A stretch of 64,000 nucleotides of DNA from Aegicerativicinus sediminis (GCF_015476115.1 NZ_CP064295.1:186001-250000), one strand, 5' to 3'. Counted from the first letter of the stretch, positions 36,641-46,454 are shown. Notes: a model not told the origin generated them from the sequence alone. Made by a program: numbers and translations.

Positions 36641-37660
36641 ATGACAGATGAGCAGACTGAAGAACTTTCCAAGCTTTTAGAAAAGCCAAAACATATAGTT
36701 ATTGTTCCGCATAAAAATCCAGATGGTGATGCCATGGGATCTTGTTTGGCACTTTACCACTTTTTACGACCTAATCATAACTGCCATGTTATAGCACCTA
36801 ATGACTATCCAGATTTTTTAAAGTGGTTGCCAGGAACAAAAGATGTAATCATTTACGAAAACAGGCAGGAAGAAGCAAAGGCCCTTATATATAAGGCCGA
36901 TATTATTTTCACTTTAGACTTTAATGCGCTTGATAGAATAGGTGGAATGGAAACACCTGTTTCAGAAAGTACGGCAGATAAGGTTATGATAGATCATCAC
37001 CAGCAACCTGAAGATTATGCCTCAATAACCTATTCTGAAATTGGCATCTCATCTACCTGTGAAATGGTATATAACGCCATTGAAGCCATGAACAAAAAGG
37101 ATAAAATAAACAGTGAAATAGCAACCTGCCTGTATACGGGCATGATGACGGACACTGGGTCCTTTAGATTCCCATCTACTACTAGCCAAACTCACAGAAT
37201 TGTTGCCGATTTAATAGACAAAGGGGCAAACCATTCCGATATCCATAATCGAGTTTATGACACAAATTCTTATCATAAACTCCAATTATTAGGAAGAGCT
37301 TTAACAAATCTCAAAGTACTGGAAGAGTATAAGACGGCATACATTACCTTAACCCAAGAAGAATTAAATCTTTTCAATTTTAAAAAAGGTGACACTGAAG
37401 GTTTTGTCAACTATGGCCTCTCTTTAGAAGGAATTGTATTTGCTGTTATCTTCATTGAAAATTCCCAAGAAAACATTATCAAAATATCCTTACGATCTAA
37501 AGGTGATTTTTCTGTTAACGATTTTGCTAGAAACCATTTTGGTGGTGGCGGTCATATAAATGCTGCAGGAGGAAAAAGTGATTTATCCTTAAAAGATACA
37601 GTAGCAAAATTTATTAGTATATTGCCCAGCTATAAAAATGCCCTGAATAATGAAAAGTAG
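36641..37660 (+). CDS. nrnA: DHH-family oligoribonuclease / pAp phosphatase NrnA-like
   Basis: This 339-residue protein has HKNPDGDAMGS (DHH motif I region), FTLDFNALDRIG, MIDHHQQPED (the DHH motif), and the C-terminal DHHA1 domain with FGGGGHINAAGG. NrnA enzymes degrade nanoRNA to mononucleotides and dephosphorylate pAp. The following gldI overlaps by 11 nt. Confidence 0.92.
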   Translation: MTDEQTEELSKLLEKPKHIVIVPHKNPDGDAMGSCLALYHFLRPNHNCHVIAPNDYPDFLKWLPGTKDVIIYENRQEEAKALIYKADIIFTLDFNALDRIGGMETPVSESTADKVMIDHHQQPEDYASITYSEIGISSTCEMVYNAIEAMNKKDKINSEIATCLYTGMMTDTGSFRFPSTTSQTHRIVADLIDKGANHSDIHNRVYDTNSYHKLQLLGRALTNLKVLEEYKTAYITLTQEELNLFNFKKGDTEGFVNYGLSLEGIVFAVIFIENSQENIIKISLRSKGDFSVNDFARNHFGGGGHINAAGGKSDLSLKDTVAKFISILPSYKNALNNEK

Positions 37661-38195
37661 CGTTGCAATTATTATACTAGTATTATCGATATTCTCGTGT
37701 AAATCTCCTGAAGCACGAAAACCAATTTTGAAAAAGTCTGGAAGTTTTTTAAAGGAATCTGCCGACCGTAATATAGAATTGAACCAGGCTGAAGGAGAAA
37801 GAATATTGGAAATACTATCCATCTTACCAGATTCATCGTATCAATCCTCCGAAAGTGGGTTTTGGTACAGATATATTAATAAGGTTGAACAAGATACAAT
37901 TCAACCAGAATTTGGAGATCTTGTAGAATATAATATGTCCATCCGTAATCTTGATAGTTCCTTGATTTATTCAGAAAAAGAAATGGGATCACGACGGTAT
38001 GTAATGGACAAAGAGGAATTATTTACAGGTTTGCGTGAAGGCTTAAAGCTTATGAAACCAGAGGAAACCGTAATATTCTATTTTCCATCCCAAAAAGCTT
38101 ATGGCTATTATGGAGATGAGAGAAGAATTGGTACTAACCAGCCCATAATTTGTGAAGTAACTTTAAACTCAATATTTAAAAATGAAACTGATTAA
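37650..38195 (+). CDS. gldI: Gliding-motility-associated peptidyl-prolyl isomerase GldI (FKBP lipoprotein)
   Basis: This 181-residue protein has a lipoprotein signal ending SIFSC (Cys17). A single FKBP-type domain follows with SGFWYRYINKVE, the middle GDLVEYNMSIRNLDSSLIY, and LREGLKLMKPEETVIFYFPSQKAYGYYG. This is the plan of GldI, a periplasmic lipoprotein needed for gliding in Flavobacterium johnsoniae. It overlaps nrnA by 11 nt and the next immunophilin gene by 14 nt. Confidence 0.88.
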   Translation: MKSSVAIIILVLSIFSCKSPEARKPILKKSGSFLKESADRNIELNQAEGERILEILSILPDSSYQSSESGFWYRYINKVEQDTIQPEFGDLVEYNMSIRNLDSSLIYSEKEMGSRRYVMDKEELFTGLREGLKLMKPEETVIFYFPSQKAYGYYGDERRIGTNQPIICEVTLNSIFKNETD

Positions 38196-39369
38196 TAAGC
38201 GTTTTTTACAAGCCACGATGGGCTTGGGGATGTTGTTTATTTTCTTGGGACTATATTCCTGCAACGACAAATATCCTGATTTAGGAGATGGTCTTTATGC
38301 GGAAATTGTAACCAGTAAAGGTACAATGGTTGCCAAATTGTATTTCGACAAAACCCCTGTGACTGTGGCAAACTTTGTAGCATTAGCTGAAGGTGTTCAC
38401 CCAATGGTGAAGGATGAATATAAAAACAAAAAATACTACGACAGCACAATTTTTCACCGTGTTATAGATAAATTCATGATTCAAGGTGGAGATCCTACCG
38501 CTACCGGCTCTGGAGATCCTGGTTACCGTTTTGATGATGAGTTTCACCCTGATTTAAGACATAGTAAACCTGGTATTTTATCTATGGCCAACTCGGGTCC
38601 TGGATCTAATGGCAGCCAATTTTTTATAACTGAAGTACCAACCCCACATTTAGACTTTAGACATGCTGTTTTTGGGGAGTTGGTAGAAGGATTAGATGTT
38701 TTAGATAGTATTTCTAATGTTAAAACTGCAGAACGAGACAAACCCGTAGAGGATGTAGTTATAGAACATGTAAATATTATCAGAAAAGGTTCTGATGCCC
38801 AAAAATTTGATGCTCCAAAAGTATTCCAAGAAGAGCATCAAATGATTGCAAACCGGCAGAAAGCTTTACAAGAAGAATTTGCGGCAAATCAAGAAAAGGA
38901 ACGTGCAGCTAAAGAAGAGAAAAATAAGGAGGCTGGTCAATCTGTAAGACCTATGTTAGATGATTATTATGCTAAGACTGACTCTACTGCTTCTGGTTTA
39001 AGATACTTTATCATTAAAGAAGGTGAAGGTCCTAAACCTAATGCAGGAGCATCAGTAAAACTTAATTATGAAGGTTACTATCCAGATGGACGCCTTTTTG
39101 ATAGTAATGTTAAGGAAGTTGAAACAAGACATGGCATGTACAATGAAATGAAGGATGAACGTGAAATGTATAGCCCTATGCAAATGTCCTTAACTCCAGA
39201 CGCTGCAATGATCGCTGGTTTTAAGGAAGCTGTAAATTTGATGAAGGTGGGAGACAAGGGTTATTTCTTTCTTCCTGCACATATAGCTTTCGGTCAAAAG
39301 GGAAATGGTGCTATACCGCCTGATCAACCATTAGTTTTTATTATTGAAATGACGGAAATAGTAGAATAA
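38182..39369 (+). CDS. Cyclophilin-FKBP fusion peptidyl-prolyl isomerase, lipoprotein
   Basis: This is a 395-residue dual-family immunophilin. A lipoprotein signal ends GLYSC (Cys27). A cyclophilin domain spans about residues 35-200 (FHRVIDKFMIQGGDP, SMANSGPGSNGSQFFIT), then a charged helical linker (about residues 210-260) leads to an FKBP domain from about residue 265 (GLRYFIIKEGEG, VKLNYEGYYPDGRLFDS, IPPDQPLVFIIEM). It probably folds periplasmic or outer-membrane proteins. A terminator hairpin follows directly. Cyclophilin-FKBP fusions have been described in Flavobacterium. Confidence 0.92.
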   Translation: MKLINKRFLQATMGLGMLFIFLGLYSCNDKYPDLGDGLYAEIVTSKGTMVAKLYFDKTPVTVANFVALAEGVHPMVKDEYKNKKYYDSTIFHRVIDKFMIQGGDPTATGSGDPGYRFDDEFHPDLRHSKPGILSMANSGPGSNGSQFFITEVPTPHLDFRHAVFGELVEGLDVLDSISNVKTAERDKPVEDVVIEHVNIIRKGSDAQKFDAPKVFQEEHQMIANRQKALQEEFAANQEKERAAKEEKNKEAGQSVRPMLDDYYAKTDSTASGLRYFIIKEGEGPKPNAGASVKLNYEGYYPDGRLFDSNVKEVETRHGMYNEMKDEREMYSPMQMSLTPDAAMIAGFKEAVNLMKVGDKGYFFLPAHIAFGQKGNGAIPPDQPLVFIIEMTEIVE

Positions 39370-39370
39370 A

Positions 39371-39392
39371 AAAAGCGGCTTAGGCCGCTTTT
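39371..39392. terminator. Terminator after the immunophilin gene
   Basis: AAAAGCGGC and GCCGCTTTT form a GC-rich stem with a 4-nt loop, followed by further T residues. It lies between convergent genes, so it probably also serves pepD on the other strand, where the A-run becomes a T-run. Confidence 0.85.
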
Positions 39393-39398
39393 TTAATA

Positions 39399-40859
39399 TT
39401 ACACTACAGGTGTTTCCCTTAATATATTTTGAAGGAATACCCAGAATTTCTTTACTGATTCTATATTGGCTCGCTCATCTGGAGAATGTGCTCCTAAAAT
39501 CGTTGGTCCGAAACTAATCATATCTAAATTTGGATATAAGTCGGAAATGATTCCACATTCTAAACCTGCATGACATGCAGCTACTCTAGGTTTTTCATGG
39601 AACATCTGTTCATAAAGTCCTTCAGCTGTCTTCAATATTTTGGAATGTATATTGGGTGTCCATCCAGGGTAATCACCGGAAAGGTTTACCTCACAGCCAA
39701 TCAATTCAAATGTGGCCCTTAAAGAATTTGCCAAATCAATCTTAGATGATTCAATCGAAGATCTAGTTAGGCAACTTATATTAATTTCGCCATCAGCCAC
39801 TTCCACCTTGGCAATATTATTCGAAGTTTCAACCAATCCATCGATATCCGGACTCATTCTATAAACTCCATTCGGAGCAGCATACAAAGCTCTTAACAAT
39901 CCTTCCTGTACACCTAAATCCATAACATTTTCAACTTCACCAATCTCTTTTATTGAAACTTGTAATTTTGGTTCCATAGAGGAATATTCACTTTTGATAT
40001 GCTGAATTAGCTGGGCCATTTCTAAACAAAATGCATCCTCATGTATACTATCTATAGCAACAATAGCTGATGCTTCCCTTGGAATGGCATTCCTCAATCC
40101 TCCTCCGTGAATTTCATGTATTCTCAAGCCAAAATTTTCAAATCCATCAAACAACAAACGGGTTAAAAGTTTATTAGCATTAGCCAAACCTTTATGAATA
40201 TCCATTCCAGAATGACCGCCATTCAAGCCTTTAACTGTAATGGAATAATAGGTGTTGTTCTCATTAACAGGTTCTGCTTTGTAACTTCTAGTTGCGGTAA
40301 CATCAATTCCCCCAGCGCAACCGACACCCAACTCGTCATCTTCTTCTGTATCTAAATTTATAAGTATGGTGCCCTTTAAAACAGACGGGTCCAATCCTTT
40401 TGCCCCAGTCATTCCTGTTTCCTCATCAATTGTAAAAAGACATTCAATAGTTGGATGTTCTACATCTGAAGCTTCTAACAGTGCCATCATAGCCGCAACA
40501 CCTAAACCATTATCAGCACCAAGGGTAGTTCCTCTTGCCCTTACCCAACCATCTTCGATGTACATTTCAATTCCTTGAGTTTCAAAATCAAATACAGTAT
40601 CATTGTTTTTTTGATGAACCATATCTAAATGAGACTGAAGAATTACCGTTTGTCGGTTATCCATACCCGCAGTAGCCGGTTTTTTAATGATCACGTTTCC
40701 AGCTCTGTCAACAATAGTCTCTAAACCGAGATTATTACCGAAAGAAACTATAAATTCCCTAACACGGGTTTCCTTTTTTGAGGCACGAGGTACGGCATTT
40801 AGATTAGAAAAGTTTTCCCAAATTGCTGTTGGTTCAAGTTCCCTTACTGCGATATTCAT
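39399..40859 (-). CDS. pepD: Aminoacyl-histidine dipeptidase (PepD, M20)
   Basis: This 486-residue protein is an M20 metallopeptidase with IWENFSNLNAVPRASKKE at the start, metal-site motifs LQSHLDMVHQ and TLGADNGLGVAAMM, and the catalytic base Glu in IDEETGMTGA. HAGLECGI and ISFGPTILGAHSPDE at the end are typical of PepD/carnosinase-like dipeptidases. It cleaves unspecific dipeptides including Xaa-His in the cytoplasm. It is transcribed alone. Confidence 0.94.
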   Translation of the reverse strand: MNIAVRELEPTAIWENFSNLNAVPRASKKETRVREFIVSFGNNLGLETIVDRAGNVIIKKPATAGMDNRQTVILQSHLDMVHQKNNDTVFDFETQGIEMYIEDGWVRARGTTLGADNGLGVAAMMALLEASDVEHPTIECLFTIDEETGMTGAKGLDPSVLKGTILINLDTEEDDELGVGCAGGIDVTATRSYKAEPVNENNTYYSITVKGLNGGHSGMDIHKGLANANKLLTRLLFDGFENFGLRIHEIHGGGLRNAIPREASAIVAIDSIHEDAFCLEMAQLIQHIKSEYSSMEPKLQVSIKEIGEVENVMDLGVQEGLLRALYAAPNGVYRMSPDIDGLVETSNNIAKVEVADGEINISCLTRSSIESSKIDLANSLRATFELIGCEVNLSGDYPGWTPNIHSKILKTAEGLYEQMFHEKPRVAACHAGLECGIISDLYPNLDMISFGPTILGAHSPDERANIESVKKFWVFLQNILRETPVV

Positions 40860-40881
40860 TATGGTTAATTTTTAATGGGCA

Positions 40882-40910
40882 CAAAGGTAATTATTAAGAA
40901 ACTCATTCAA
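40882..40910 (-). promoter_or_regulatory. Promoter of pepD
   Basis: On the - strand TTG (40910-40908), an 18-nt spacer and TACCTTTG (40889-40882) fit the flavobacterial consensus, 22 bp before the start codon. Confidence 0.58.
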
Positions 40911-40932
40911 GAACTATTTTTTATTTTTGATT

Positions 40933-42003
40933 ATGCGCCCTAAACTTAAACTTATTATTGCGTTATCAATACTACCACAAATTTTCTTTGTTAAATTGTT
41001 GGGGGCATTTCCTCAATTTATTGAGAAATATTACAGCACAGGAATTTATGTGTTTATTTCAAAATTATTTAGATATCTACTTGGCTGGATTCCATTTTCA
41101 ATTGGTGATATACTTTACACCCTAACAATAATTTATGCAATCCTATGGCTTATAAAAAAAAGGTGGATGATTATTAGACGTCCTCACCATTGGTTAATTG
41201 AAATATTGGTGCCAATTTCAATATTTTATGCGGCCTTTCATTTGCTATGGGCCTTTAATTATTACCGCCCCGCTCTTCACAAGACACTAAATTTAAAAGA
41301 TGATTATACAAATGAAGAGCTTATTAGTCTTACTCAAAGGTTAATAGATAAATGCAATCAACTTCAACTCCAAATTGCAAGGAATGATACCTTAAGGGTA
41401 GACATGATCCATTCTGAAAGTGAGATTCTTGGAATGGTTGATTTGGGATATGATGCTTTGTCAAAAGAATATCCTCATCTTAAATACCATCCTCGAAGTA
41501 TAAAAAAATCCATTTATAGTATACCACTAACTTACATGGGTTTTTCGGGATATTTAAATCCCTTTACAAACGAAGGACAAATAGATGGTATAATCCCAAC
41601 TTATAAATATCCCACAACCGCAAGTCATGAAATTGCACATCAATTAGGTTATGCGGCCGAAAATGAAGCTAACTTTATTGGAAGTTTGGCAGCAATACAT
41701 CATCCAGACATTTACTTTAAATATTCTGGTTATACCTTCGCCCTAAGCCATTGTTTGAATGAAATCTATGTTAGGGACTTTTTAATGTATGAGGCACTGA
41801 AAGAATCCATAAATAGAGGAATTCTCAAAAATTACCAGGAGATGTATGAATTCTGGATGTCTTACCAAAACCCGATTGAACCACTTTTTAAATCTTCTTA
41901 TAATCGCTATCTGAAAGCGAATAATCAATCATTAGGCATGGATAGTTATAATTATGTTGTGGCCCTTTTGGTTAATTATTATGCAAATGAAGAATTTGAA
42001 TAG
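40933..42003 (+). CDS. DUF3810-type membrane protein with HExxH motif
   Basis: The start is taken at the ATG at 40933 (MRPKLKLIIALSILP); a TTG two codons earlier is an alternative. The 356-residue protein has about three membrane helices in the first 110 residues and a soluble domain with ASHEIAHQLGYAAENEANF. This is a HExxH...E-like zinc peptidase motif seen in DUF3810 proteins. Metal-dependent proteolysis is therefore possible but unproven. It is a single gene with no obvious partner. Confidence 0.82.
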   Translation: MRPKLKLIIALSILPQIFFVKLLGAFPQFIEKYYSTGIYVFISKLFRYLLGWIPFSIGDILYTLTIIYAILWLIKKRWMIIRRPHHWLIEILVPISIFYAAFHLLWAFNYYRPALHKTLNLKDDYTNEELISLTQRLIDKCNQLQLQIARNDTLRVDMIHSESEILGMVDLGYDALSKEYPHLKYHPRSIKKSIYSIPLTYMGFSGYLNPFTNEGQIDGIIPTYKYPTTASHEIAHQLGYAAENEANFIGSLAAIHHPDIYFKYSGYTFALSHCLNEIYVRDFLMYEALKESINRGILKNYQEMYEFWMSYQNPIEPLFKSSYNRYLKANNQSLGMDSYNYVVALLVNYYANEEFE

Positions 42004-42082
42004 TTAAAAAAATGTGAAAATGAAGCTATACGCTCATTAAATTATATTTTTAAAAGCTAATTCAAATTATCCCTTATTATTT

Positions 42083-45058
42083 ATGATTAAACGTATACTA
42101 TCTGCGATGGTATTCTTACACGCCATTCTTGTTTTTGGCCAAGAATACTTTCCAAAGAATGATGGTGTGGTTACGAGGAACACTAACTACACTGCCCTGA
42201 CAAACGCAACTTTGTTTGTAACTCCAACAAAAAAAATTGAAAAGGCGACTTTATTGATAAAAGATGGTAAAGTAGTTTCTTCTGGAACCTCGGTTAGTAT
42301 TCCTGCCAATACTACTGTTATTGATTTAGACGGAAAATATGTGTACCCGTCGTTTATTGATATTTATTCTGATTTTGGCATCGAAAAACCTAAGAGAGCG
42401 GCCGGTAGTGGGCGTTCTGCAGAATACGATCCATCAAGGTCTGGTTATTATTGGAATGATCACATTATGCCTGAAAATGTTGGGGTTGAGCACTTTAAAT
42501 TCGACAATAAAAGTGCCAGTGAACTACATAAGGCCGGTTTCGGTGCTGTAAATACCCACCTTCAAGACGGAATCATTAGAGGTACCGGTGCATTGGTTTC
42601 CTTAAATTCGGATGCCGACAACAACACCAATATTCTTGTTTCAGAGTCTGGGCAATACTTATCTTTTTCGAAAAGTGTTGCATCTAGACAGTCCTATCCT
42701 TCTTCGCTAATGGGTTCAATGGCATTGATAAGACAGGTTTACTTGGATGCAGATTGGTATTCAAAGGGACTTTCAAAAACACGTGACCTTTCTTTAGAGG
42801 CCCTGAATAAAAATAAAAACTTGGTTCAAATATTTGAAGCGGGTAGCAGAATGAATGTTATGAGAGCCGATAAAGTTGGTGATGAATACGGCATCCAATA
42901 TGTTATTCTTGGTGGGGGTGATGAATATGAACGAATTGATGAAGTTAAAAGCACAAACGCCACCTTAATCATTCCTGTTGATTTCCCCGATGCCTACAAT
43001 GTGGAAAATCCCTTTTTAGCTTCCGCTTTATCGCTATCAGACTTAAAAGAATGGAATCAACGTCCTGCTAATCCTGGAATTCTTGAGAAAAATGGTATAA
43101 CCTTCGCACTTACCACTGAAGGTTTAAAGTCTCCAAAAGAATTTTTAGGCAATATTCAAAGAGCCATAGAATATGGCTTATCTGAAACTAGAGCATTAGA
43201 AGCTCTAACAACTGTTCCTGCAAAAATATTAGGCAAAGAATCTGTTATAGGCACTTTGAATAATGGTTCTTACGCTAACCTTTTGATTACATCTGGACCG
43301 GTATTTGAAAAAGGTTCTACCATCTTTGAGAACTGGGTGCAGGGAGACAGGAATATTTTGGAAGACATGTCTCAAAAAGAGTTGAAGGGAGATTACACCT
43401 TTAAGCTGAACGGCAATGATTATACCTTGAATATTGAAGGTTCCGGAACAAAGTTAAAAGGTAAAACAACTTCGGGAGAGAAAGAATTGGGCACTAATAT
43501 TAGTTATAATGGCGACTGGGCATATGTGACCTTAACAACACCAGACACCACAAAAACTGAATTCATCAGGATCTCATCGAAAATAACTGATTCAGATGAT
43601 TTAAAAGGCACGGCTCTAATGCCAAATGGAAAGGAATCTGTTGTAACCTTGAAAAAGACACCTTCAGAAGATAAAAAAGGAGGCGACAAAGGGAAAAAGA
43701 AAGATTCCGAAATTAAAGAAATTTTGCCCGTAACCTATCCAAACATGGCATATGGTTTTACAGAAATGCCTAAACAAGAAACCATATTGTTCAAAAATGC
43801 CACACTTTGGACAAATGAAGAGGATGGAATTTTGGAAAATGCGGATATCCTAATTAAAGATGGTAAGATCTCCAAAATAGGTAACAATCTTAATGCATCA
43901 GGCGCCAAAGTTATTGATGCCACTGGCAAGCATATTACTCCTGGTATTATAGATGAACATTCCCACTTGGCGGCGGCTTCCATTAACGAAGGTGGACAAA
44001 ATAGTTCTGCTGAAGTTTCTATTGAAGATGTTCTGGAGCCAGATGACATAGGTCTTTACAGAGATTTGGCTGGCGGAGTAACGTCAATTCAAATATTACA
44101 TGGATCTGCTAATCCTATTGGTGGGCGTTCGGCTATTATTAAATTGAAATGGGGGGCTTCAGCAGATGAAATGCTTTATAACAATAGCCCGAAATTTATA
44201 AAGTTCGCCTTAGGTGAAAACGTGAAACAATCGAATTGGTCTGGCACAAGATTTCCGCAAACTAGGATGGGTGTAGAACAGGTTTATGTTGATTATTTTA
44301 CAAGGGCTAAAGAATATGAGGCTCTAAAGAATAGTGGCAAACCATACCGAAAGGATATAGAAATGGAAACCTTGGTGGAGATTTTAAATAAAGAGCGCTT
44401 TATTTCTTGTCATTCTTATGTTCAAAGTGAAATTAATATGATGATGAAGGTTGCAGAACAATTCAATTTCAATATTAATACATTTACACACATATTAGAA
44501 GGTTATAAAGTTGCTGATAAAATGGCTGAACATGGCGTCGGAGGTTCTACATTTAGCGATTGGTGGGCCTATAAATATGAAGTTAATGATGCCATACCTT
44601 TTAACGCTGCCATTATGCATAATGCTGGTGTTGTGGTTGCAATAAACAGTGATGACGCTGAAATGTCTAGACACCTTAATCAAGAGGCGGCTAAAACCAT
44701 CAAGTATGGTGGAATGTCTGAAGAAGAAGCCTTAAAATTTGTCACTCTCAATCCAGCCAAGTTATTACATATTGATAATCGTGTAGGTAGTTTGAAAACT
44801 GGTAAAGATGCAGATATCGTGGTATGGTCCGATCATCCTCTTTCAATTTACGCAAAACCAGAAAAGACAATTATTGAGGGTGTTACCTATTTCGATATTG
44901 AGCGTGATGCACAAATGAGGAAAGATATTGAGCAACAAAAGGCTGATATCATTAATGATATGATTCAGGCTAAGAACAAGGGTATGTCTACAAAGCCAAT
45001 AAAGAAAAAGGAGAAACCAGATATTCATTGCGATTTTGAAGGCAATGTGTTTAACTAA
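42083..45058 (+). CDS. Secreted double-module amidohydrolase (second module intact)
   Basis: This 991-residue protein has a signal peptide (about residues 1-19, ending LVFGQ). Residues of about 35-420 form an amidohydrolase-like fold, but the usual HxH after the first strand is replaced (PSFIDIYSDFG near residue 92). A lysine-rich linker near residue 540 precedes a second amidohydrolase module with intact HxH at His626/His628 (IIDEHSHL), SCHSY, FTHILEG and NSDDAE, the imidazolonepropionase/dipeptidase-like metal set. The first module therefore looks non-catalytic. The next gene, also amidohydrolase-like, overlaps slightly or follows after 4 nt. Confidence 0.88.
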   Translation: MIKRILSAMVFLHAILVFGQEYFPKNDGVVTRNTNYTALTNATLFVTPTKKIEKATLLIKDGKVVSSGTSVSIPANTTVIDLDGKYVYPSFIDIYSDFGIEKPKRAAGSGRSAEYDPSRSGYYWNDHIMPENVGVEHFKFDNKSASELHKAGFGAVNTHLQDGIIRGTGALVSLNSDADNNTNILVSESGQYLSFSKSVASRQSYPSSLMGSMALIRQVYLDADWYSKGLSKTRDLSLEALNKNKNLVQIFEAGSRMNVMRADKVGDEYGIQYVILGGGDEYERIDEVKSTNATLIIPVDFPDAYNVENPFLASALSLSDLKEWNQRPANPGILEKNGITFALTTEGLKSPKEFLGNIQRAIEYGLSETRALEALTTVPAKILGKESVIGTLNNGSYANLLITSGPVFEKGSTIFENWVQGDRNILEDMSQKELKGDYTFKLNGNDYTLNIEGSGTKLKGKTTSGEKELGTNISYNGDWAYVTLTTPDTTKTEFIRISSKITDSDDLKGTALMPNGKESVVTLKKTPSEDKKGGDKGKKKDSEIKEILPVTYPNMAYGFTEMPKQETILFKNATLWTNEEDGILENADILIKDGKISKIGNNLNASGAKVIDATGKHITPGIIDEHSHLAAASINEGGQNSSAEVSIEDVLEPDDIGLYRDLAGGVTSIQILHGSANPIGGRSAIIKLKWGASADEMLYNNSPKFIKFALGENVKQSNWSGTRFPQTRMGVEQVYVDYFTRAKEYEALKNSGKPYRKDIEMETLVEILNKERFISCHSYVQSEINMMMKVAEQFNFNINTFTHILEGYKVADKMAEHGVGGSTFSDWWAYKYEVNDAIPFNAAIMHNAGVVVAINSDDAEMSRHLNQEAAKTIKYGGMSEEEALKFVTLNPAKLLHIDNRVGSLKTGKDADIVVWSDHPLSIYAKPEKTIIEGVTYFDIERDAQMRKDIEQQKADIINDMIQAKNKGMSTKPIKKKEKPDIHCDFEGNVFN

Positions 45059-45062
45059 AATT

Positions 45063-46364
45063 ATGGAAAAGATGAAAAAATATATATCAATAATAGTAGT
45101 AGCACTGGTTCTTAACAGCTTATCGTTTGCACAACAAACTCCTGCCCAAGCCCAGAAAGGGAAAATAGCGATTACAGGTGCAACGGCACACATAGGAAAT
45201 GGAGAAGTAATTGAAAATAGCGTAATCGTTTTTGAAAATGGAAAACTTGTTACTGTAGGTAGTTCTGGAGACACTTCAGGAGCAAATGTGATTGATGCCT
45301 CAGGAAAGCATGTTTATCCAGGATTTATTGTGCCGAATTCAACTTTAGGTTTGGTGGAAATTGATGCTGTTAAGGCAACTGACGACGATGCGGAAATTGG
45401 ACAATGGAATCCTAACATTAGAAGTATTATTGCATATAATGCAGAATCTAAAGTGGTTGAATCAATGAGACCTAATGGTGTACTATTAGGCCAAATAACT
45501 CCAAGAAGCGGCAGAATTTCAGGTTCCTCTTCAATTGTGCAATTTGATGCATGGAACTGGGAAGACGCAATTATTAAAGCGGACGAAGGTATTCATATGA
45601 ATTGGCCAAACAGTTTTTCCCGTGGCAGATGGTGGATGGGTGAAGATCCTGGTTTAAAACCAAACTCGGACTATGAAAAACAAGTAATGGAAATTGAAGA
45701 TTATTTCAATTCTAGCAAGACCTATGGCAAGACAAAAGAATCTGTAATGCATTTACCATATGCAGCCATGGGTGGTTTATTTGATGGTTCCAAAACGCTT
45801 TACATTCATGTAAACGATGCCAAGGGTATTACCGATGCCATTACATTTGGTAAAAAAATGAAATTAAATAAAGTGGTATTGGTTGGTGTAAGCCAAGGCA
45901 ATAAAGTGGCAGACGAAATAAAATCAAGTAACTTTCCTGTATTGGTTCAAAGGATTCATTCTACACCAGATTTAGATGATGATGATTATGACGGTCCTTA
46001 CAAATTGGCCGCAGACTTAAGCAAAAAAGGTATTTTAGTTGCTCTCGAACCTAGTGGAGATATGGAACGTATGAATTCTAGGAACTTACCATTTTATGCA
46101 GGTACTTCCGTGAAATATGGTCTGAGCAAGGAAGATGGCCTTAAATTAATCACAAGCAACCCGGCAAAAATTTTAGGAATAGATGGCATGTATGGTACCT
46201 TGGAAGCAGGGAAAAGTGCCACACTTTTTATTTCAGAAGGTGATGCATTAGACATTAGGACTAATATGCTCTCACATGCCTTTATCGATGGCCGTGAAGT
46301 TAGTTTAGAAACTCATCAAACAAAATTGTGGCATCGCTATGCCGATAAATACAAAGAGGAATAG
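45063..46364 (+). CDS. Secreted amidohydrolase-like protein lacking the HxH metal motif
   Basis: I start this at the ATG at 45063 (MEKMKKYISIIVV), 4 nt after the previous stop; an ATG three codons later is equally possible. The 433-residue product has a signal peptide ending SFAQQ and an amidohydrolase-type plan, with GKHVYPGFIVPNSTLG at about residues 81-94 where HxH is expected, and LITSNPAKILGIDGMYGTLE near the C-terminus. Loss of the metal ligands suggests a structural or regulatory partner of the double-module protein upstream. A strong terminator follows. Confidence 0.85.
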   Translation: MEKMKKYISIIVVALVLNSLSFAQQTPAQAQKGKIAITGATAHIGNGEVIENSVIVFENGKLVTVGSSGDTSGANVIDASGKHVYPGFIVPNSTLGLVEIDAVKATDDDAEIGQWNPNIRSIIAYNAESKVVESMRPNGVLLGQITPRSGRISGSSSIVQFDAWNWEDAIIKADEGIHMNWPNSFSRGRWWMGEDPGLKPNSDYEKQVMEIEDYFNSSKTYGKTKESVMHLPYAAMGGLFDGSKTLYIHVNDAKGITDAITFGKKMKLNKVVLVGVSQGNKVADEIKSSNFPVLVQRIHSTPDLDDDDYDGPYKLAADLSKKGILVALEPSGDMERMNSRNLPFYAGTSVKYGLSKEDGLKLITSNPAKILGIDGMYGTLEAGKSATLFISEGDALDIRTNMLSHAFIDGREVSLETHQTKLWHRYADKYKEE

Positions 46365-46392
46365 TTTATACGATTTATCTAATAATAATAAT

Positions 46393-46417
46393 AAAGCCAC
46401 GTTTTATCCGTGGCTTT
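46393..46417 (+). terminator. Rho-independent terminator after the amidohydrolase pair
   Basis: AAAGCCACG and CGTGGCTTT form a nine-pair stem with a 7-nt loop, followed by a T-run (46415-46420). Confidence 0.88.
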
Positions 46418-46426
46418 TTTATTGAC

Positions 46427-46434
46427 TATTTTTG
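46427..46434 (+). promoter_or_regulatory. -7 element, probable promoter of the RNA methyltransferase gene
   Basis: TATTTTTG exactly matches TAnnTTTG, just after the terminator and 20 bp before the ATG at 46455. No clear -33 TTG. Confidence 0.4.
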
Positions 46435-46454
46435 CTGAACCATCTAATAACAAT

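Noticed and set aside
40922-40929. TATTTTTG as a promoter of the DUF3810 gene
   Set aside because: It ends 3 bp before the ATG, which would put the start site at or inside the coding region; likely a chance T-rich match.
44216-44232. Half of a parS-like site (CGTGAAACA)
   Set aside because: Only one arm matches TGTTTCACGTGAAACA and it is within an amidohydrolase coding region far from parAB.
44843-45274. 143-codon reading frame antisense to the amidohydrolase pair
   Set aside because: It spans the junction of two well-supported genes and has no recognisable domain.
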